From: Lineus longissimus
Lineage: Eukaryota > Nemertea > Pilidiophora > Heteronemertea > Lineidae
NCBI RefSeq assembly: GCF_910592395.1
Contig: NC_088311.1
Coordinates: 19,844,501-19,908,500, forward strand
Reading direction: 5' to 3'
Length of the DNA stretch: 64,000 nucleotides
A program made the translations under genes and the position numbers. Positions within the stretch are counted from its first letter, which is position 1. Every line of letters starts with the position of its first letter. Below are positions 15,093 to 27,443 of the stretch, in pieces. Under the pieces are notes generated by a model that was not told where the DNA came from, searched no databases, and saw nothing but the letters and a program-made list of their open reading frames with translations.

Positions 15093-16306
15093 TCATATTG
15101 TGTGCTGTTCATTCCCATCCTCCTCGTCACTGGATTCCGCCAGAGCGGCGTCGATTCCCTTCGTCATCAGCGTCCACTGACGCTTCATCCGGGCGCTGTC
15201 CAAATATTCATTCTCCGCCTTAGCTTTGACCTCTTTGTACTCCTTCACCTCTGCCAAGAACGTTGTGATTCTCTTCTGAAGGGGTTCCTTCCGCGCTGGC
15301 TTAAGTTTCTTCTCGATTACTTCGGCCATGACGGATTGGTTTGTGTCATTATTTGAATCCTCAGCGATACTCGTTATGTACGGAGTCTCTTGCACGTCAG
15401 TCTTTTGCTCCGTGAAAATGACTTCACATCCCTTTTGAGCAGACGAGCTGTTTGTGTGGTCGCCTTGTTCCTGTCCGAGAAGAAGTCTCTGCACATTGGC
15501 CTCGTTCACGTCGTGTTCATTTGCAACGCTTGCACGACGCTCCTGATGGTCAGCAGTCGTATGATGTCGATGCCTTCTTGGCCGCAGTCTCGTTCTGAGG
15601 TCTGATCCAAGCGTCAAACCAGCTGGGGCTGACATTGTCATATTATTGCGTCTTGAGCTCAGTGCCAAATCCTTGAAATGTCTAAAAAGGAATAAAATAA
15701 CACTTTGAAATTTCATACTTATACGTTCTGAAGACCAGTAAAAGCCAATGGAATGTCTCATGATCATATATCGCGTACGCGTAGACTGTAACCACGGAGT
15801 AGTTGTTTTGAACATGTTCAAAATCAAATACATGTACGGAATACACAAAGCGAGGTTCGTGAGCCATGTTGACAGGTTCACGGAATATATTTTAAGCCAG
15901 CACTCGGATTGCTGGGAAATCAAGGCAATTAACTAACCAAGTACACTCAAACAATGAAGGTGTTTGATCATTTTATCCAACACAAAATATGCAACCAAAG
16001 GAGAAATTTCAGGAAAAATTAAAAACCATTTCCGGTTTTTCACAGCATAGGGTTTTTCATTTCTATGAAAAGTGAATTACTAAATCTTACTTGAGGTATG
16101 CCGGGTCCTTATCCGATTCCCTTGTATTGATGGCGTGTAGAAGATTCATCGCCTCAAGCCGATCCTGCTTTAGGAGAGTCATACGGCTGATCCTTTCACG
16201 TTCGACCTGGGCCAGGACGCGTCGAAGCCTCATCTCGGCTAGGTTGTTTTTGTTGTTTACTTGGGCGAGGGCCTGGGGTGATGGTTGATTGGGGTCGTCC
16301 ATCATC
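15093..16306 (-). CDS. Two-exon host gene, coiled-coil protein of unknown function
   Basis: Minus strand. Exon 1 spans 16306-16091 and exon 2 spans 15681-15093, stop TGA included. Exon 1 follows an acceptor (CTATTTTCAG) and starts coding one base later with two consecutive ATGs, so an upstream noncoding exon is likely. The donor is CTCAA|GTAAGA and the acceptor is CCTTTTTAG|ACATTTC. The two phases match, giving 267 residues from the first ATG. Exon 1 encodes a helical coiled-coil stretch (LRRVLAQVERERISRMTLLK). Exon 2 is polar, with a basic RLRPRRHRHH patch, a KKLKPARKEPLQKRITTFLA helix and an acidic end (SSDEEDGNE). No family is recognised. Consistent phase and splice sites make it more than a chance frame. 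Confidence 0.6.
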
Positions 16307-17659
16307 CTGAAAATAGAGTAGAACGTATTCATACAGGAAATCGTGGTGTGGACTTCGATTATCCTGAAAATATGTTACATCATAGGGGCAAGGGATCGCT
16401 TGTAAGTAAATATAGTAAAATTCAGATGACAGGATTGGTCTTAAATTACCGGTGTAGCATCTGTCAGTGTTTCCAATATTTCAGTGTGTCCCTTATCAGT
16501 GTTGCCCAATTCGCATACAAGGCGACCACTATGAATAACCAAACAGCAACCATTTAATTCGAGGCCTGATCTATCGCAGGGGAAAACTGACGCATAGAAA
16601 CACCCCACTCCGTTATTTTGACCCTTACGACGCAGTTAAAAGAATTCAGGCCTCGCTCGATACACGGTCTTTTATCTTTAAACAAAGCCCCCATTGTTCT
16701 ACTAGATAACATCAACCAACACGAAACTGCTTTCACTAAGCCGGTGTAAAAGGAATGGACGTCCTAGGAATGCAGGATCCCATACAATAGCTGTGTATTG
16801 TCAACGAATGTGGTTAATGGCTTGGTTAGGGTTAGCTACATAATCTTCAACAAAGGAACTCGGCGACTCTATTCACTTTAACAAAAGGACCGGGCTTGGA
16901 TTTCGGGGGGACTTGCATTTCTTTTACACCGGGAAGGGCAAATAAACACGTGTAACAGATTACTACATTGGTTTGATTGGTCATTGCCTTTAGACTACAA
17001 GAAGGCAATAGGTGTTGTGTATATGCTGATGTAAACAGTGCTGAAAGTGCCACGATTGCGCCCGGTTAGCAACATGTTTCTTCCCATCAGCAGCGCCTAG
17101 GGCTCTCCTTTGATTCTGATCAATACATGTACATATGGAATAAAAAGCTGGAGCAATCTCGTCAGAATATTGTCAGTGTCGGTTAAAATGATAAAAAAAC
17201 TGTTGTGTGGTTGGAGAAGAAAACTCGAAATGTGATTTCAATTTTAGCGCCGATCGGAGTTTATCGCGAGTTTTGCACATATTGAATTCTACGTTTCGCG
17301 ATCAATCAGGGGATTTGAAATTAGATCTTCTTTCAATAAACGACCCCGGGGCACAGAACATAGTGAGCAAGAGTTTCCATAATCACCGAGAGCAATTCGG
17401 TTAGCTTGGTTTGCTGAATTAAAAAAAACGGCAACCAGAAAATAGAGACATTATATGGATTTAGGAAGGTGAAATAAAACAGGGTCCATCTGGTAGACAC
17501 ATTGATTCTGTTAGTACGCACATGTATACATATGTTGATAATAATACTTATAATAGTATATAAATGTACATGAATGAATAAAAAAAGTACGCGGTAATGA
17601 AGAGAAAAAAGAATGTTGTGGATTCAATATAGAATCCGGCAACCATAGGAGAGAGATGT
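16307..17659. other. Intergenic with dispersed repeat fragments
   Basis: No gene is supported. Around 16449-16495 a diverged copy of the repeat that is inverted at 42.65/44.38 kb begins CCGGTGTAGCATCTGT. At 16632-16700 there is a segment shared with 40.0 kb (GCAGTTAAAAGAATTCAGG and following). Confidence 0.5.
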
Positions 17660-18302
17660 TAAATTGAAGATGTGGACCATTTCAAATACCTAGGGTCCAT
17701 CCTCAACACGGACGGTACATCAACGCAAGGGATAAAAGTCAGAATCGCCCAAGCGCCCAACAGCAGCATTAGCCAGACTCTATCCCATTCTAAAGAGCAA
17801 GAACATCAGCCTGCAAGTGAAGGTCAAACTAGACCGGTCCCTCGCCGTCTCCATATTCCTCTACGGCTGTGGAAGTTGGACGACAAACGCCGAGACAGAG
17901 TGCCACATCCAAGCGTTTGAGATAAAGTGCCTACGGAAACTATTTGGGATCTCATACCTACAACGAAGAACCATTGTGTCAGTTCGACAAGAGGTGAGAC
18001 AACACGTGGAACACACGAGACACTCCTGACCACCGTAAAAAGACGGAAGCTCAACTGGTTTGGACATGTATACCGACATGACTCGCTTGCAAAGACAATC
18101 TTGCAAGGCACTGTCGCTGGAGGGAGGAAGCGAGGAAGACCAAGGAAAACGTGGATGGATAACATCAAAGAGTGGACCGGCCACACAACACCTCAACTTA
18201 TCTGGAAGGCCGAAAACATATCTACTTGGGCACGCATCACTACTGCCAGCTACCATGGTGCCTCTACGATCTTGGGTCACGGGTCTCAGTAGTAGTAGTA
18301 GT
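17660..18302 (+). pseudogene. LINE reverse-transcriptase C-terminal remnant with (AGT)n tail
   Basis: Three frames in turn carry one degraded protein: FKYLGSILNTDGTSTQGIKV, then VKLDRSLAVSIFLYGCGSWT, then RRKLNWFGHVYRHDSLAKTI with GRKRGRPRKTWMDNIKEW. This is the thumb and C-terminal tail of a non-LTR retrotransposon reverse transcriptase, the FGH(V) and RGRPR..W.D motifs being characteristic. At least two frameshifts break it, and the 5' part is missing, as expected for a 5'-truncated insertion. The end is followed by (AGT)5 at 18288-18302, a simple-repeat tail as in some LINE clades. It is not functional. Confidence 0.85.
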
Positions 18303-21300
18303 AAAGTTGAACGGTGTGAGCGAAGGAAATTTGCGAACGTAGGTATCAAAAGTTCGTATCATCTTTGATGACACTTTTTATCACACGAAAACATAATCAT
18401 TCATTGTGCTCCTGTTTTTCATGTTACCCTTGAATTTTTCAGAGGCAAATGTCCACGAGGTCTTTGGCCGCTGTGCGAAAACAACAGGACCGATTTTTCA
18501 AAGTTTGTTTTTTCCCCTTATTCTAATCTGGGACCCAAGGCTCAAGAAAAAACAAGAGCTGTAAAGAAATCGGCCATGTATATATAGTTTGGTCTCGACC
18601 CAAAACGATGAGGACATTCACTAAATACGAAAATGTCTTGAGAAAAAAGTGAGATGCAAACCTATATTTACACATTCGACGAGATACAAAATGAAAAATA
18701 TCTTCATAGAAATAGCTTAGCTTACCTTGAACGAATTTCCTAAGTCGCCAACATGTGTATAGGAAGGTTTACAATATTCTACCAACACTATGCTTATTTT
18801 GACCACTTGTTAGTCATTAAAGCGGCTCCCTGTTGATATCATTCGGCAATTAATAAACAGATTTATTCATACGCGGACTTTCAAAGTAATACTAAACACC
18901 TTTGTTTGATATGACGTATAGTTGTTTCTCATAAAGCTTTGGATTTAGGGATTGATCACAGGTGGGATTATGTTTTTTGAGGATATTATTGGCATTGGCT
19001 TTCTTTCAGTTCTTTGTTGCCGTTTTGGTATTTCCTGTCACTAACAGTGATTAAGAATAATGGAAAAGTTCGGTTTGATAGGGTCCGAACTGTGATTGAC
19101 CGGATTTAGTGGTAATTGGCAACATTAACGGGTCGACTATTTGGGCTTGGGACTTAGGTGACAAGCAGGATAATACCCATGCTTGCCACCATGTGTCGCC
19201 GCAAGTATAATCTTACGATGTCCAGTGGGTGAACATGTCCTTTCCTTTGACATTATTGACCAATTGTTTGGGTTAGTGATTTAGCGATCTCAAAACATTG
19301 CGGGTAAAGATGATATAATGGCAAGAATAAATTATTTGATAATTAAAATGATTAGATGAGGTTAAACTGGAGTAAATACAGGCGCATAGGTCATTTGGGC
19401 AATGAGCTGTGAACTTTATAACTTTATTGAAGGTTGTATCATAATCATATAAATCTATCGTCGTTTTGGAATGTCAGGGAGTTTACGAAAAGCTCACATA
19501 ACCCCAATTGCCAAAGTGCACGCAACGCCTATGCCATTGTTCGACACCCTAATCGTGATGTCCAACGAAGGGGCTTGGCGAAACGCATTCGGAGAATTTG
19601 CCTTACTTGAATGAACGCGCAAAATATCTCTACCTCTTTCTTTATGACTTACCTTGCGATGCCCCGGCGTCGCCTAGAACTGCCCCCTCCACATTCTATC
19701 TTCGGTACCGTATCAAACTCAGCAGAGTCAATTATCTCGGTCATCTTTTTGTAACACGTTTTTCTTCAGGACAGAAGAAACCCTATCATATAAACTTCAA
19801 GGAAATTCGTTGATTATACTTTGGGTCCAAGGAATGATATATATTTCCTTGGTATTGTGATATTCCCGAAGTGTAATGATGACTTTCTAGCTGATATGTC
19901 CTGCCTGGTTCCTCAATGTGGGATATCAAGTCAGTGAGATGAAACGAACAACTTGGAATGTCAATCTTTTGAAAATGTTAAAGATACAGGGTGGTCCCCC
20001 AAAACACGCACGACCATACTACCCTACCCGCAAATTTCTCGCTGCTTTATTCTTGCGATTTGTGACAAGCACGTCTTAGAGGTTTCTCAGAGAAATAAAG
20101 AACCCCTCCTAGTTTGTGAGAATCTCAAACCCGGTAGGACTTTTTGATTTAACCGTGAAACACCTACACGGGGTACATATTTGATGGTCGAAAATCTTTA
20201 AGAGTTCTAAAAGCTTTAGAGTGTACGGTGTGGCATGAAGCAATCTGAAATGATCTCTTAACAAAATAGCGATTACTATTGCCAGCTTAAAGTCGGTTAT
20301 TGAAGCAAGCAGTGTCATCTGTTCCGTCAAGTCGTGCTTGCCGCCCAAACATTCAAAACTGGCTCATAATTTTGATATCTAGTTTGATTAACATTTATAG
20401 AACTGAAAATTAACGATCGGAACAGGTGGTCATGGTACACAGCATATTGCCCCTTTTACTGAATGAAATAGTGCCCAACGATTCCATTGTGATTGGAACA
20501 ACTTACAATGCGAACATGTAGTCTGTTACATGAGTCGCAACACTGAATATGCTCAATACATGCCATGCCGACTTATCGGCAGTGAATATCAGTCCTAAAG
20601 TCTCCTCCTTTCACCGCCGATAACTCCCGCCAGATAATCTGTCGGACGCGCCATCATAAACGGGTGGCCAATCAAATTGCTCTACACAAAGTAATTGAAT
20701 GACGGCCTGAATTGATAGTGCCAACCTCCGGGTCAAGTTACCCTTCTTCCATACAACATGTACTGTGCATTTGGGTCAGGTCAGCATCCCTGGAACCGTT
20801 ACTCATTGAACACATCTTCAATTATGATGGCTTTCAGTGCGTGTCTCGTGCGACATCCACGAGTGAGTGTAATGTTAGTGTTGTCGCGACAGAGACGCGT
20901 GGGAAAGGAAGGGAATGCAGGGATACTACCGAAAAAGTAACAGCCCTTCTGACGGCCCCTCAGGGGGGTGTTATCGGCGGTGAAGGATGGATATACGCAC
21001 AACGACGGTGGATCAGCATGAATACATGTATATTGCACGCCTAGGATTTTTTTTCAAGGTCGTTTAAACTGAAATTGTATACATTGTATAATAAGCCTTT
21101 TAGCAAAAAGAACCGAATAATTAATAAATAATTGATAATTGATAGGGGTATCAAATACATCAACATAACAGGTATAATGCTCATCAACATCAATATCTTT
21201 TTTGTCGATGTATGTGTAGTAAACACTCCAGATGCAAGCGAATCTACTCTAAATAGGGTTATGTAAGATGAGAATAACTCAATGTCAGTTGCTACTTTAT

Positions 21301-24300
21301 CGTACATTTATGCCTTTCACTTTTGATGTCAAAATGCTTTTATGTCTGAATGTCGATTAAAATCTGACCCGTATAAAACTTTGAAGTGTTGCGTTGAAGT
21401 GTTGTTGGCGATTTCTGCAATATGGCAATGCATTACGTCCTTCAGAACGTCCTACACGGAAAGGCATTTTTTTCTAAGACACAACCTGCTGAAGATTTTG
21501 AGCGAAGATAGGTATAATATATTATTGTATATGTAATGCTTTGGTCAACTCATCAAAGTAACATGGCATATGGTAAACCCCTTAAAACTACCGGTGCATT
21601 CACTTCAAAAAAGTACTTTTAACCACAAACTGAGTATCAGGAGACCGCATCTAGGAATCTAGACATAACAGCTGAACGTGACCCTAGCACACCCGGTCTC
21701 GCGTGATGTAGAAGGTGTCTAGATGTCGAAAAAACGCGCGGGGTACTTCTCATCGGGACTCGGGACTTCATCATCTCAACAGCGCCTCCACCTATTGGCA
21801 GATTTGGGTTGACGGGAGTGCAAACGTGAGTGTTATCAGCTCACAAGCTGTTACGGTGCCAATCAGGTCGTCACGGGATCCTGAAACGACCCAATTTAAT
21901 TTTTGGGAATATTGTATTCTCTCGTAATCATTCTCTATCGACCCCCAAAAAGTGTAAATTATTTGATGAAATTGATAAACCTTTTGAGAACTATTTTTTG
22001 TGCGCATGGCATGAATTTCAATTGACCCAGGGTCAGGGACAGTCTTGTCCTTTATTCAACATGGCCACCACCAAACAGGAGGCCGCCATTGTTTTGTAGG
22101 AACGGAGTCGTATACTTTTGGCAGCGATATATTTTGGAAAATATGAAATTAATGGAGGTATATATCGGTGTGAAACAGTGTGCCAAGACTTGACCTCCTG
22201 ACAGAAGTTTGGCCAACCATTGGACAAATGTCACGATGTCATTTGTACCGTACTCCTTTTCAAGGCCGGTTTTTCTCTCTAATTTCACATTTTCAAACTT
22301 GGCATTCTCTTTTGAAGTGTTTCATTGAGAGTTTATTCGAAATGGACCCGTGTTTTACCTTTTGTAACTGCGGTAGTTTTCTCAAGCCGTCGCCTGAAAT
22401 CTCGTACAAATTGTTATTCTTCATATCCATTGATCTTGTTGGCAGCTGCCTCGCTCCTCATTGCCTGGCCAACCTTATTACCAGGTCTTAAATGGCTACA
22501 AGTTACCTCGGCGGCATAACAAAGGCTCCAGGCCGTATCCCATCCTTGGCTATCGATATTATGCCTTAACGCGGAGCTTATACGACGCCGCGTGCGTTTA
22601 ATTACTTCAGTTCGCAAGCAAACAATAGTCGTTGGATCGACCGAGGAAAATTTCACACCAGTTGCGCTGTGATCTGGACATGACTAAGAATATTCCGTAA
22701 GTAAGATTTATCCATCAGTACTTAGGCTAGTGTATTATTCATCAGCCCTATCATGAGTATTTTAACATCCTAAAACGTAGCCTTTACTTAGCCGTCATCA
22801 ACCCTGCCTCCTTGGCCAGTAAACTATTGAATAACATCGCGCGAAACGAGTTTTTTTCCGAATCCTGCTAAAATATGGGTATCTATCCCGAAAATCCCAT
22901 CTGTTATTTTGTCTATCCCGGTGTAGTTGCAAGTGAAAATAGTATCTGGCCCCATTGTTTTCTTACAGATTATGGTTCGATTCCTTAGAGGCCATGAAGG
23001 TCAACCATACAATGTAGCTTAGATATCATAGTGCATGAAATTCTTTACTTCGTTATCCGGACTTTCAATCCGAGGACATTTCAAACTACTACTGTTCTGT
23101 ATGATTTTTTCTACGCAATGTATTGTATCTGATTTCTTTCTCGACAGTGTTTTTGCTGTTGCTTTCTTAAACCTGTTTAGATCACCCGATTCATAAAGGT
23201 CAATGTGTCGGCTCCTCTCCTTAGCTGAATCACTTTCGCAACTTGCAAAATATTGATACAATCTCTCGAGTATCATTTTCACCTATCTGCAGAACAACTT
23301 CTCTAACGATTCTGTAATGTGACAGGGAATGTTTTTGACTTGTACTGGTATCGTAAGCGGAAACGAAATCACATTCCGAACTTCAAACGATTACTAGCAT
23401 CGGTATGTTTAAGGAATTGATACCAAACTGGAGGTATTGGTTGTCTCACCAAAATCGCGAGGGTGGAGCTTAAATGGAGCTTAAATTTAACCGAAAGTTT
23501 AAAACCGTGTTCCATATACATGTAATCTAAACTGCTCCTCCAGTGAATTTAGACTCTCCGCGATGAGAAGGAGCGCAATGGCTGACACGCAAAATAACGT
23601 TGAATATGCTCGAGACATCTGCTTCTGAGTGATGGAACTAGAAATATCGATTCTTACCAAAGCAAGGTACCAACTGCTTCTCGTGACTGCAGACTTCAAA
23701 TCCCCATGATGACGAAGAACTCACCACAATGTTCCGCATTCACTTCAGCAAACCTTTGAGACTTTGAGAAATTGATTCGGAACTCTAATCTAATCAGTAC
23801 TCAGAAAAACCATTTTGCCCACCCCGGGGAAACCGAGCGCAGCCAATTTAGGAAAGACAACATGTATCAGTCGGTTGAAGCGGTCGATATTGGAGGCATG
23901 AATAAAAAAGAACTTAATCACAATTTGTAAATTACGCCTACAGGTTTACCATTGGTGATAGGTCACTTTTTATCGGTTCTTACGTGATTAGAACTGCATA
24001 ACTCAATTTGTTAGATAAACGTATCGACCATTAGTTTTATCGCTGATGAAAGTTTATTGATTTTATTTCATTAGCTGTGAATTAACTGTCATGGGGTGGT
24101 GTAGCTAATCTCTGGGTACGTTAGGTAATGAACAATTTGATTAGGGCAATGTCTAATTATTTTTCTTATTTATCACTCTGGATAAAGTGCTACGCCGACC
24201 AGAATCGCCAAGGGATAAGCGGGTTTTCCAAATTTAGGAAAAAGTAGAAGCGATGCACTGAATGTTATTCATCCAGTTATTCGGTTCTGTCTGGTGGACC

Positions 24301-26505
24301 CATATTCTGAAGTGAGGGATCTCATAATTTACCTCTCTGTCAGGAGCCCAATAAAAACAGCAGGGTATTCAAGCGTTTTCAGATTTGAAGCAACTGTTAT
24401 GAGCCAGTAGTAGTGAGAACACTCGAAACTGTCCATGCTTGTGTGTACATCGTGGTGATAATTTGTGTACATACATGTAGCTTTAGCAGTTAAGAAACGT
24501 GCCATATGTGCATGTAGTTACACTCAAATGGCCAATTTACGCCAAACTTGATTAACTAGATTCTAACTGTACAAATGATTTGCGTTGTAATGAACTGTGA
24601 CATCATCAATATGGAGCCAATACTGGCAGAGAGAATGTATTATAATATTTATATCAGAATGCCTGTGATTTCTGATAAATGCCACTTCCATCATTTGCCA
24701 TTTTACGCACGGCATGTTGACAAACGCGAACCAATTACTGCGTGATCCGCGTGTCGAATATTCAATATAAATTTATCAAAAGCCGTCACCTGGCTTTAAC
24801 GGAAAAGTGATAAAAATTCGGTTCAAAACGTCCTATAATTGATTTGCATAGCGATACTTACAATTTTGGCCTACCGCATTAGTTGGTTATCTTTTCCACC
24901 CTTAAACCATATGTAGTGGTTAAGACCCTTGGCCATTAATACTAAGATATTCAGAGCGCATGATCTTTTGTCCACGAACCTTTCATTCTTTGGAGAGCTT
25001 TCCAAAGAAAGCCGCGATTTGATGGGTTCTGAGAACTCGGAATCCACCTGACCCTACTCTATCAAGTGATGCCGTTGTGTTGCTCTAAGGTATCAACCAG
25101 TTACATTCTTCATCTCGATCAGAGAATAACCGCATTTTTTATATCATATCAGAGATATTCATTTTGACTAGATTTCAGATTGCAACTTCCATGACCACAT
25201 ACCCTCAACATCTACAACCAGGAGGCGATAAATCGGCAGACACAGCAGTTCCACTAACCCTGCATTGCCTGGATGATAAGATATTATCAAAAACGTATAG
25301 TCTGCCACGCGTATCATTTAACTTTATTCAAAATGCCCGGCGTGCCTGAATCAACATATATGAAATTTTCAATCTGATTCAGAAATAAAGTGTTAGAGTG
25401 AGGTATAATTTGAATAAAATTAGTCTTTAAGGGTTTCACAAGAGCTATACAAATCAAACCATGATTTAATAAAATTTCCGATAATAGGGTCATTTTGTTA
25501 GTTCGTGAGAACAAAAAGGATCAATGGCTTTTTATTGTACTTTAGCCAAAAATAATTCATGTTTGCCTCTAGCAGTTCCCACTGTTTTAAGCAGTAGCTT
25601 GGTACGTATTATCAATGATTTCTACTTTTCGGAGTCTGCTTGTTTTCTTACCGCAGCTAATTTCGTTTTTTTGTGAGACACTTTGTATAAAGATTCTGAT
25701 ATTCTAATATTTATTATGATTTCTAAGGGAACATCTTTCATTCCTACCGCTTACATTCTTACGTGTCATTATATTCTGTTGGTGTCTCTGCTTAGAATCA
25801 GATTGGTAACCCACAAGTAAAACCTTCCTATTGGCTTATCATTCCAGGTATGTGAAGAAATTACAGATAGAAAGTTCAACCTTGATGCCCTGGATGTTTA
25901 TCCCCGAACAGATGAACCTTCAAGGTATTCTCCTTGATTGATCCTCATGACGCAGTTCGACTGACTCCAAGGGTTTCTTGAGATCGACGGAGATGATGAT
26001 ACCAACAGCCGAGATCACCCGGAAGATACCCCAACTCACAAATAAAAGACGCTCCTCGCTAAACTACTTGGAAATGTTGTTCTGTTAAGACGCAAGATAA
26101 GCGTTCTCCTCAGAAACATAATACAATGTGGTGATGTATACCTTTCTCGACGAGTTACGAGATGCGAAAGTAGAAAAGTGTCCCCCACTGAATCGGAAAC
26201 GACGAGGCCGCAGATATAATGATTTCCTACCGCAGTTTCCCACAGCGATCGTGCAGGAAATCGAGAGACGAGAAGACCCCTTCGAAGGAGTAGGATCCTT
26301 TTCTGAAGGAGTTGCGGTGCATTGATGGAATCTGAAGGTAACACAAGGAATATCTCTAAGTATAGCCTACATCTAACGACGCTGAGGCATAAGTCATATT
26401 ATCGATCTCTCGCAACGGTTCGGATTTCGGGCGCTGGATTCCTGCGCCACGTGGTTTGATTGCTCAGCTCAACTTATCGACTCGTATACATTCGCGAACA
26501 TCCCC
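18303..26505. other. Long intergenic stretch, no supported gene
   Basis: Only short frames without recognisable domains or consistent splice sites. One dispersed repeat at 24346-24450 is listed separately. Nothing else could be supported. Confidence 0.4.
24346..24450 (+). repeat. Dispersed repeat, copy 1
   Basis: Matches 37897-37986 with scattered changes: shared blocks include CCAATAAAAACAGCAG, ATTCAAG, AGTGAGAACACT and TGTCCAT. Family unknown; no terminal repeats are evident. Confidence 0.6.
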
Positions 26506-27027
26506 ATGCTGCCTTCAGAGTACAACGCGGTGCCGGACGACCAACAAGCGGCCATGCACCACCGGAGACTGAAGGTTGATGTGGGGGGATCTATGTTCAA
26601 CACGTTGGTGCATACCATCAACAGGATACCTAACACCCGGCTCTGGCGACTAGCTCAGGGCAGGGAAGATGACGAGTGTATTTTGGAATCGGGGATTTAT
26701 TACATTGATAGGAATCCGTTGATTTTTCACGCGATTCTTGACTGTTATCGCACGGGACATTTCCACATTCCATGTTGTTCGTGCATCTCGTCCGTCCGAA
26801 AGGAGTTGGAGTTTTGGGAGATTCCGACTCGTATGATCGCTTCTTGTTGCCAGCGGAAACTGCAGTCACATGAAATGGAGGAACGGGCTCTCGCTGACTT
26901 GAAAAAGGAATTTAAGTGTCAACTTAGCGAGTACAAGGCAATGATGTCACGCGGGAAGTCCTTTCGAAGATGGTTGCTCACAATATGGATTTTCTTGGAA
27001 TTTCCAAACTCCTCAAAATGTGCAAAG
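26506..27027 (+). CDS. Voltage-gated K+ channel T1-domain exon (non-Shaker Kv type)
   Basis: This exon has 174 codons from the ATG at 26506 to a splice donor AAG|GTAGGG at 27027/27028, phase 0. Residues 21-115 form a BTB/T1 tetramerisation domain, beginning RLKVDVGGSMFNTLVHTINR and including YYIDRNPLIFHAILDCYRTG. The zinc-site signature H-x5-C-x20-C-C is exact: H87, C93, C114, C115. That motif marks Kv2/Kv3/Kv4-type rather than Shaker (Kv1) channels. The exon ends with WLLTIWIFLEFPNSSKCAK, matching the linker just before the first membrane helix S1. T1 domains control subunit assembly. The S1-S6 and pore exons were not found downstream within the window; they may lie far away, or the exon may be a remnant. 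Confidence 0.8.
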
Positions 27028-27033
27028 GTAGGG
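27028..27033 (+). promoter_or_regulatory. 5' splice site of the Kv exon
   Basis: The exon ends ...GCAAAG and GTAGGG follows, a good match to the donor consensus. The frame continues to a stop within the intron, as expected. Confidence 0.65.
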
Positions 27034-27267
27034 GTGTTTTTGTCGATTGCAATATTTGAGTTTATGTTATTTAGTCCATATTAAGGTAGTACTGGGCGCG
27101 GTTGTTCACGACAAGTTTTTTCACTATAACGCTGGCGTTAACTTTCATCTAACCTGATGCATGATATGTAACTGCACTCAAGCAACGTTTATTTTCTATT
27201 TCCCGGAGCCAGAGGAGAATACGAATTACAATGAATACGAAAGAAACGGCGTAGGCCTTTTGTATAC

Positions 27268-27443
27268 AGTAGAAACTCTCTTAGCGGACACCTCTCTATT
27301 AACGACAACCTCTCTATTAAGACCACTAGTTTTGGCCCCAAATTGGTTTTTCCATTTAATTTGACCTCGCTAATCAGGACACCGCTCTATTAAGAGCAGC
27401 ACTTGTCGGTCCAGAGGGTGCCCTTAAGAGAAAGGTTCTACTG
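27268..27443. mobile_element. pogo/Tigger-like MITE, 176 bp, TA target duplication
   Basis: The ends are CAGTAGAAACTCTCTTA and its near-complement TTAAGAGAAAGGTTCTACTG, flanked on both sides by TA. The internal words CTCTATTAA and TAATCAGGACAC recur in the copy at 54808. The CAGT ends, the TTAAGAG words and the TA duplication are typical of Tigger/pogo-derived elements. It lies within the presumed intron after the Kv exon. Confidence 0.8.

Noticed and set aside
15682-15923. N-terminal extension of the second exon of the 15-16 kb gene
   Set aside because: A clear acceptor at 15682-15683 and a phase match to exon 1 mark this stretch as intron.
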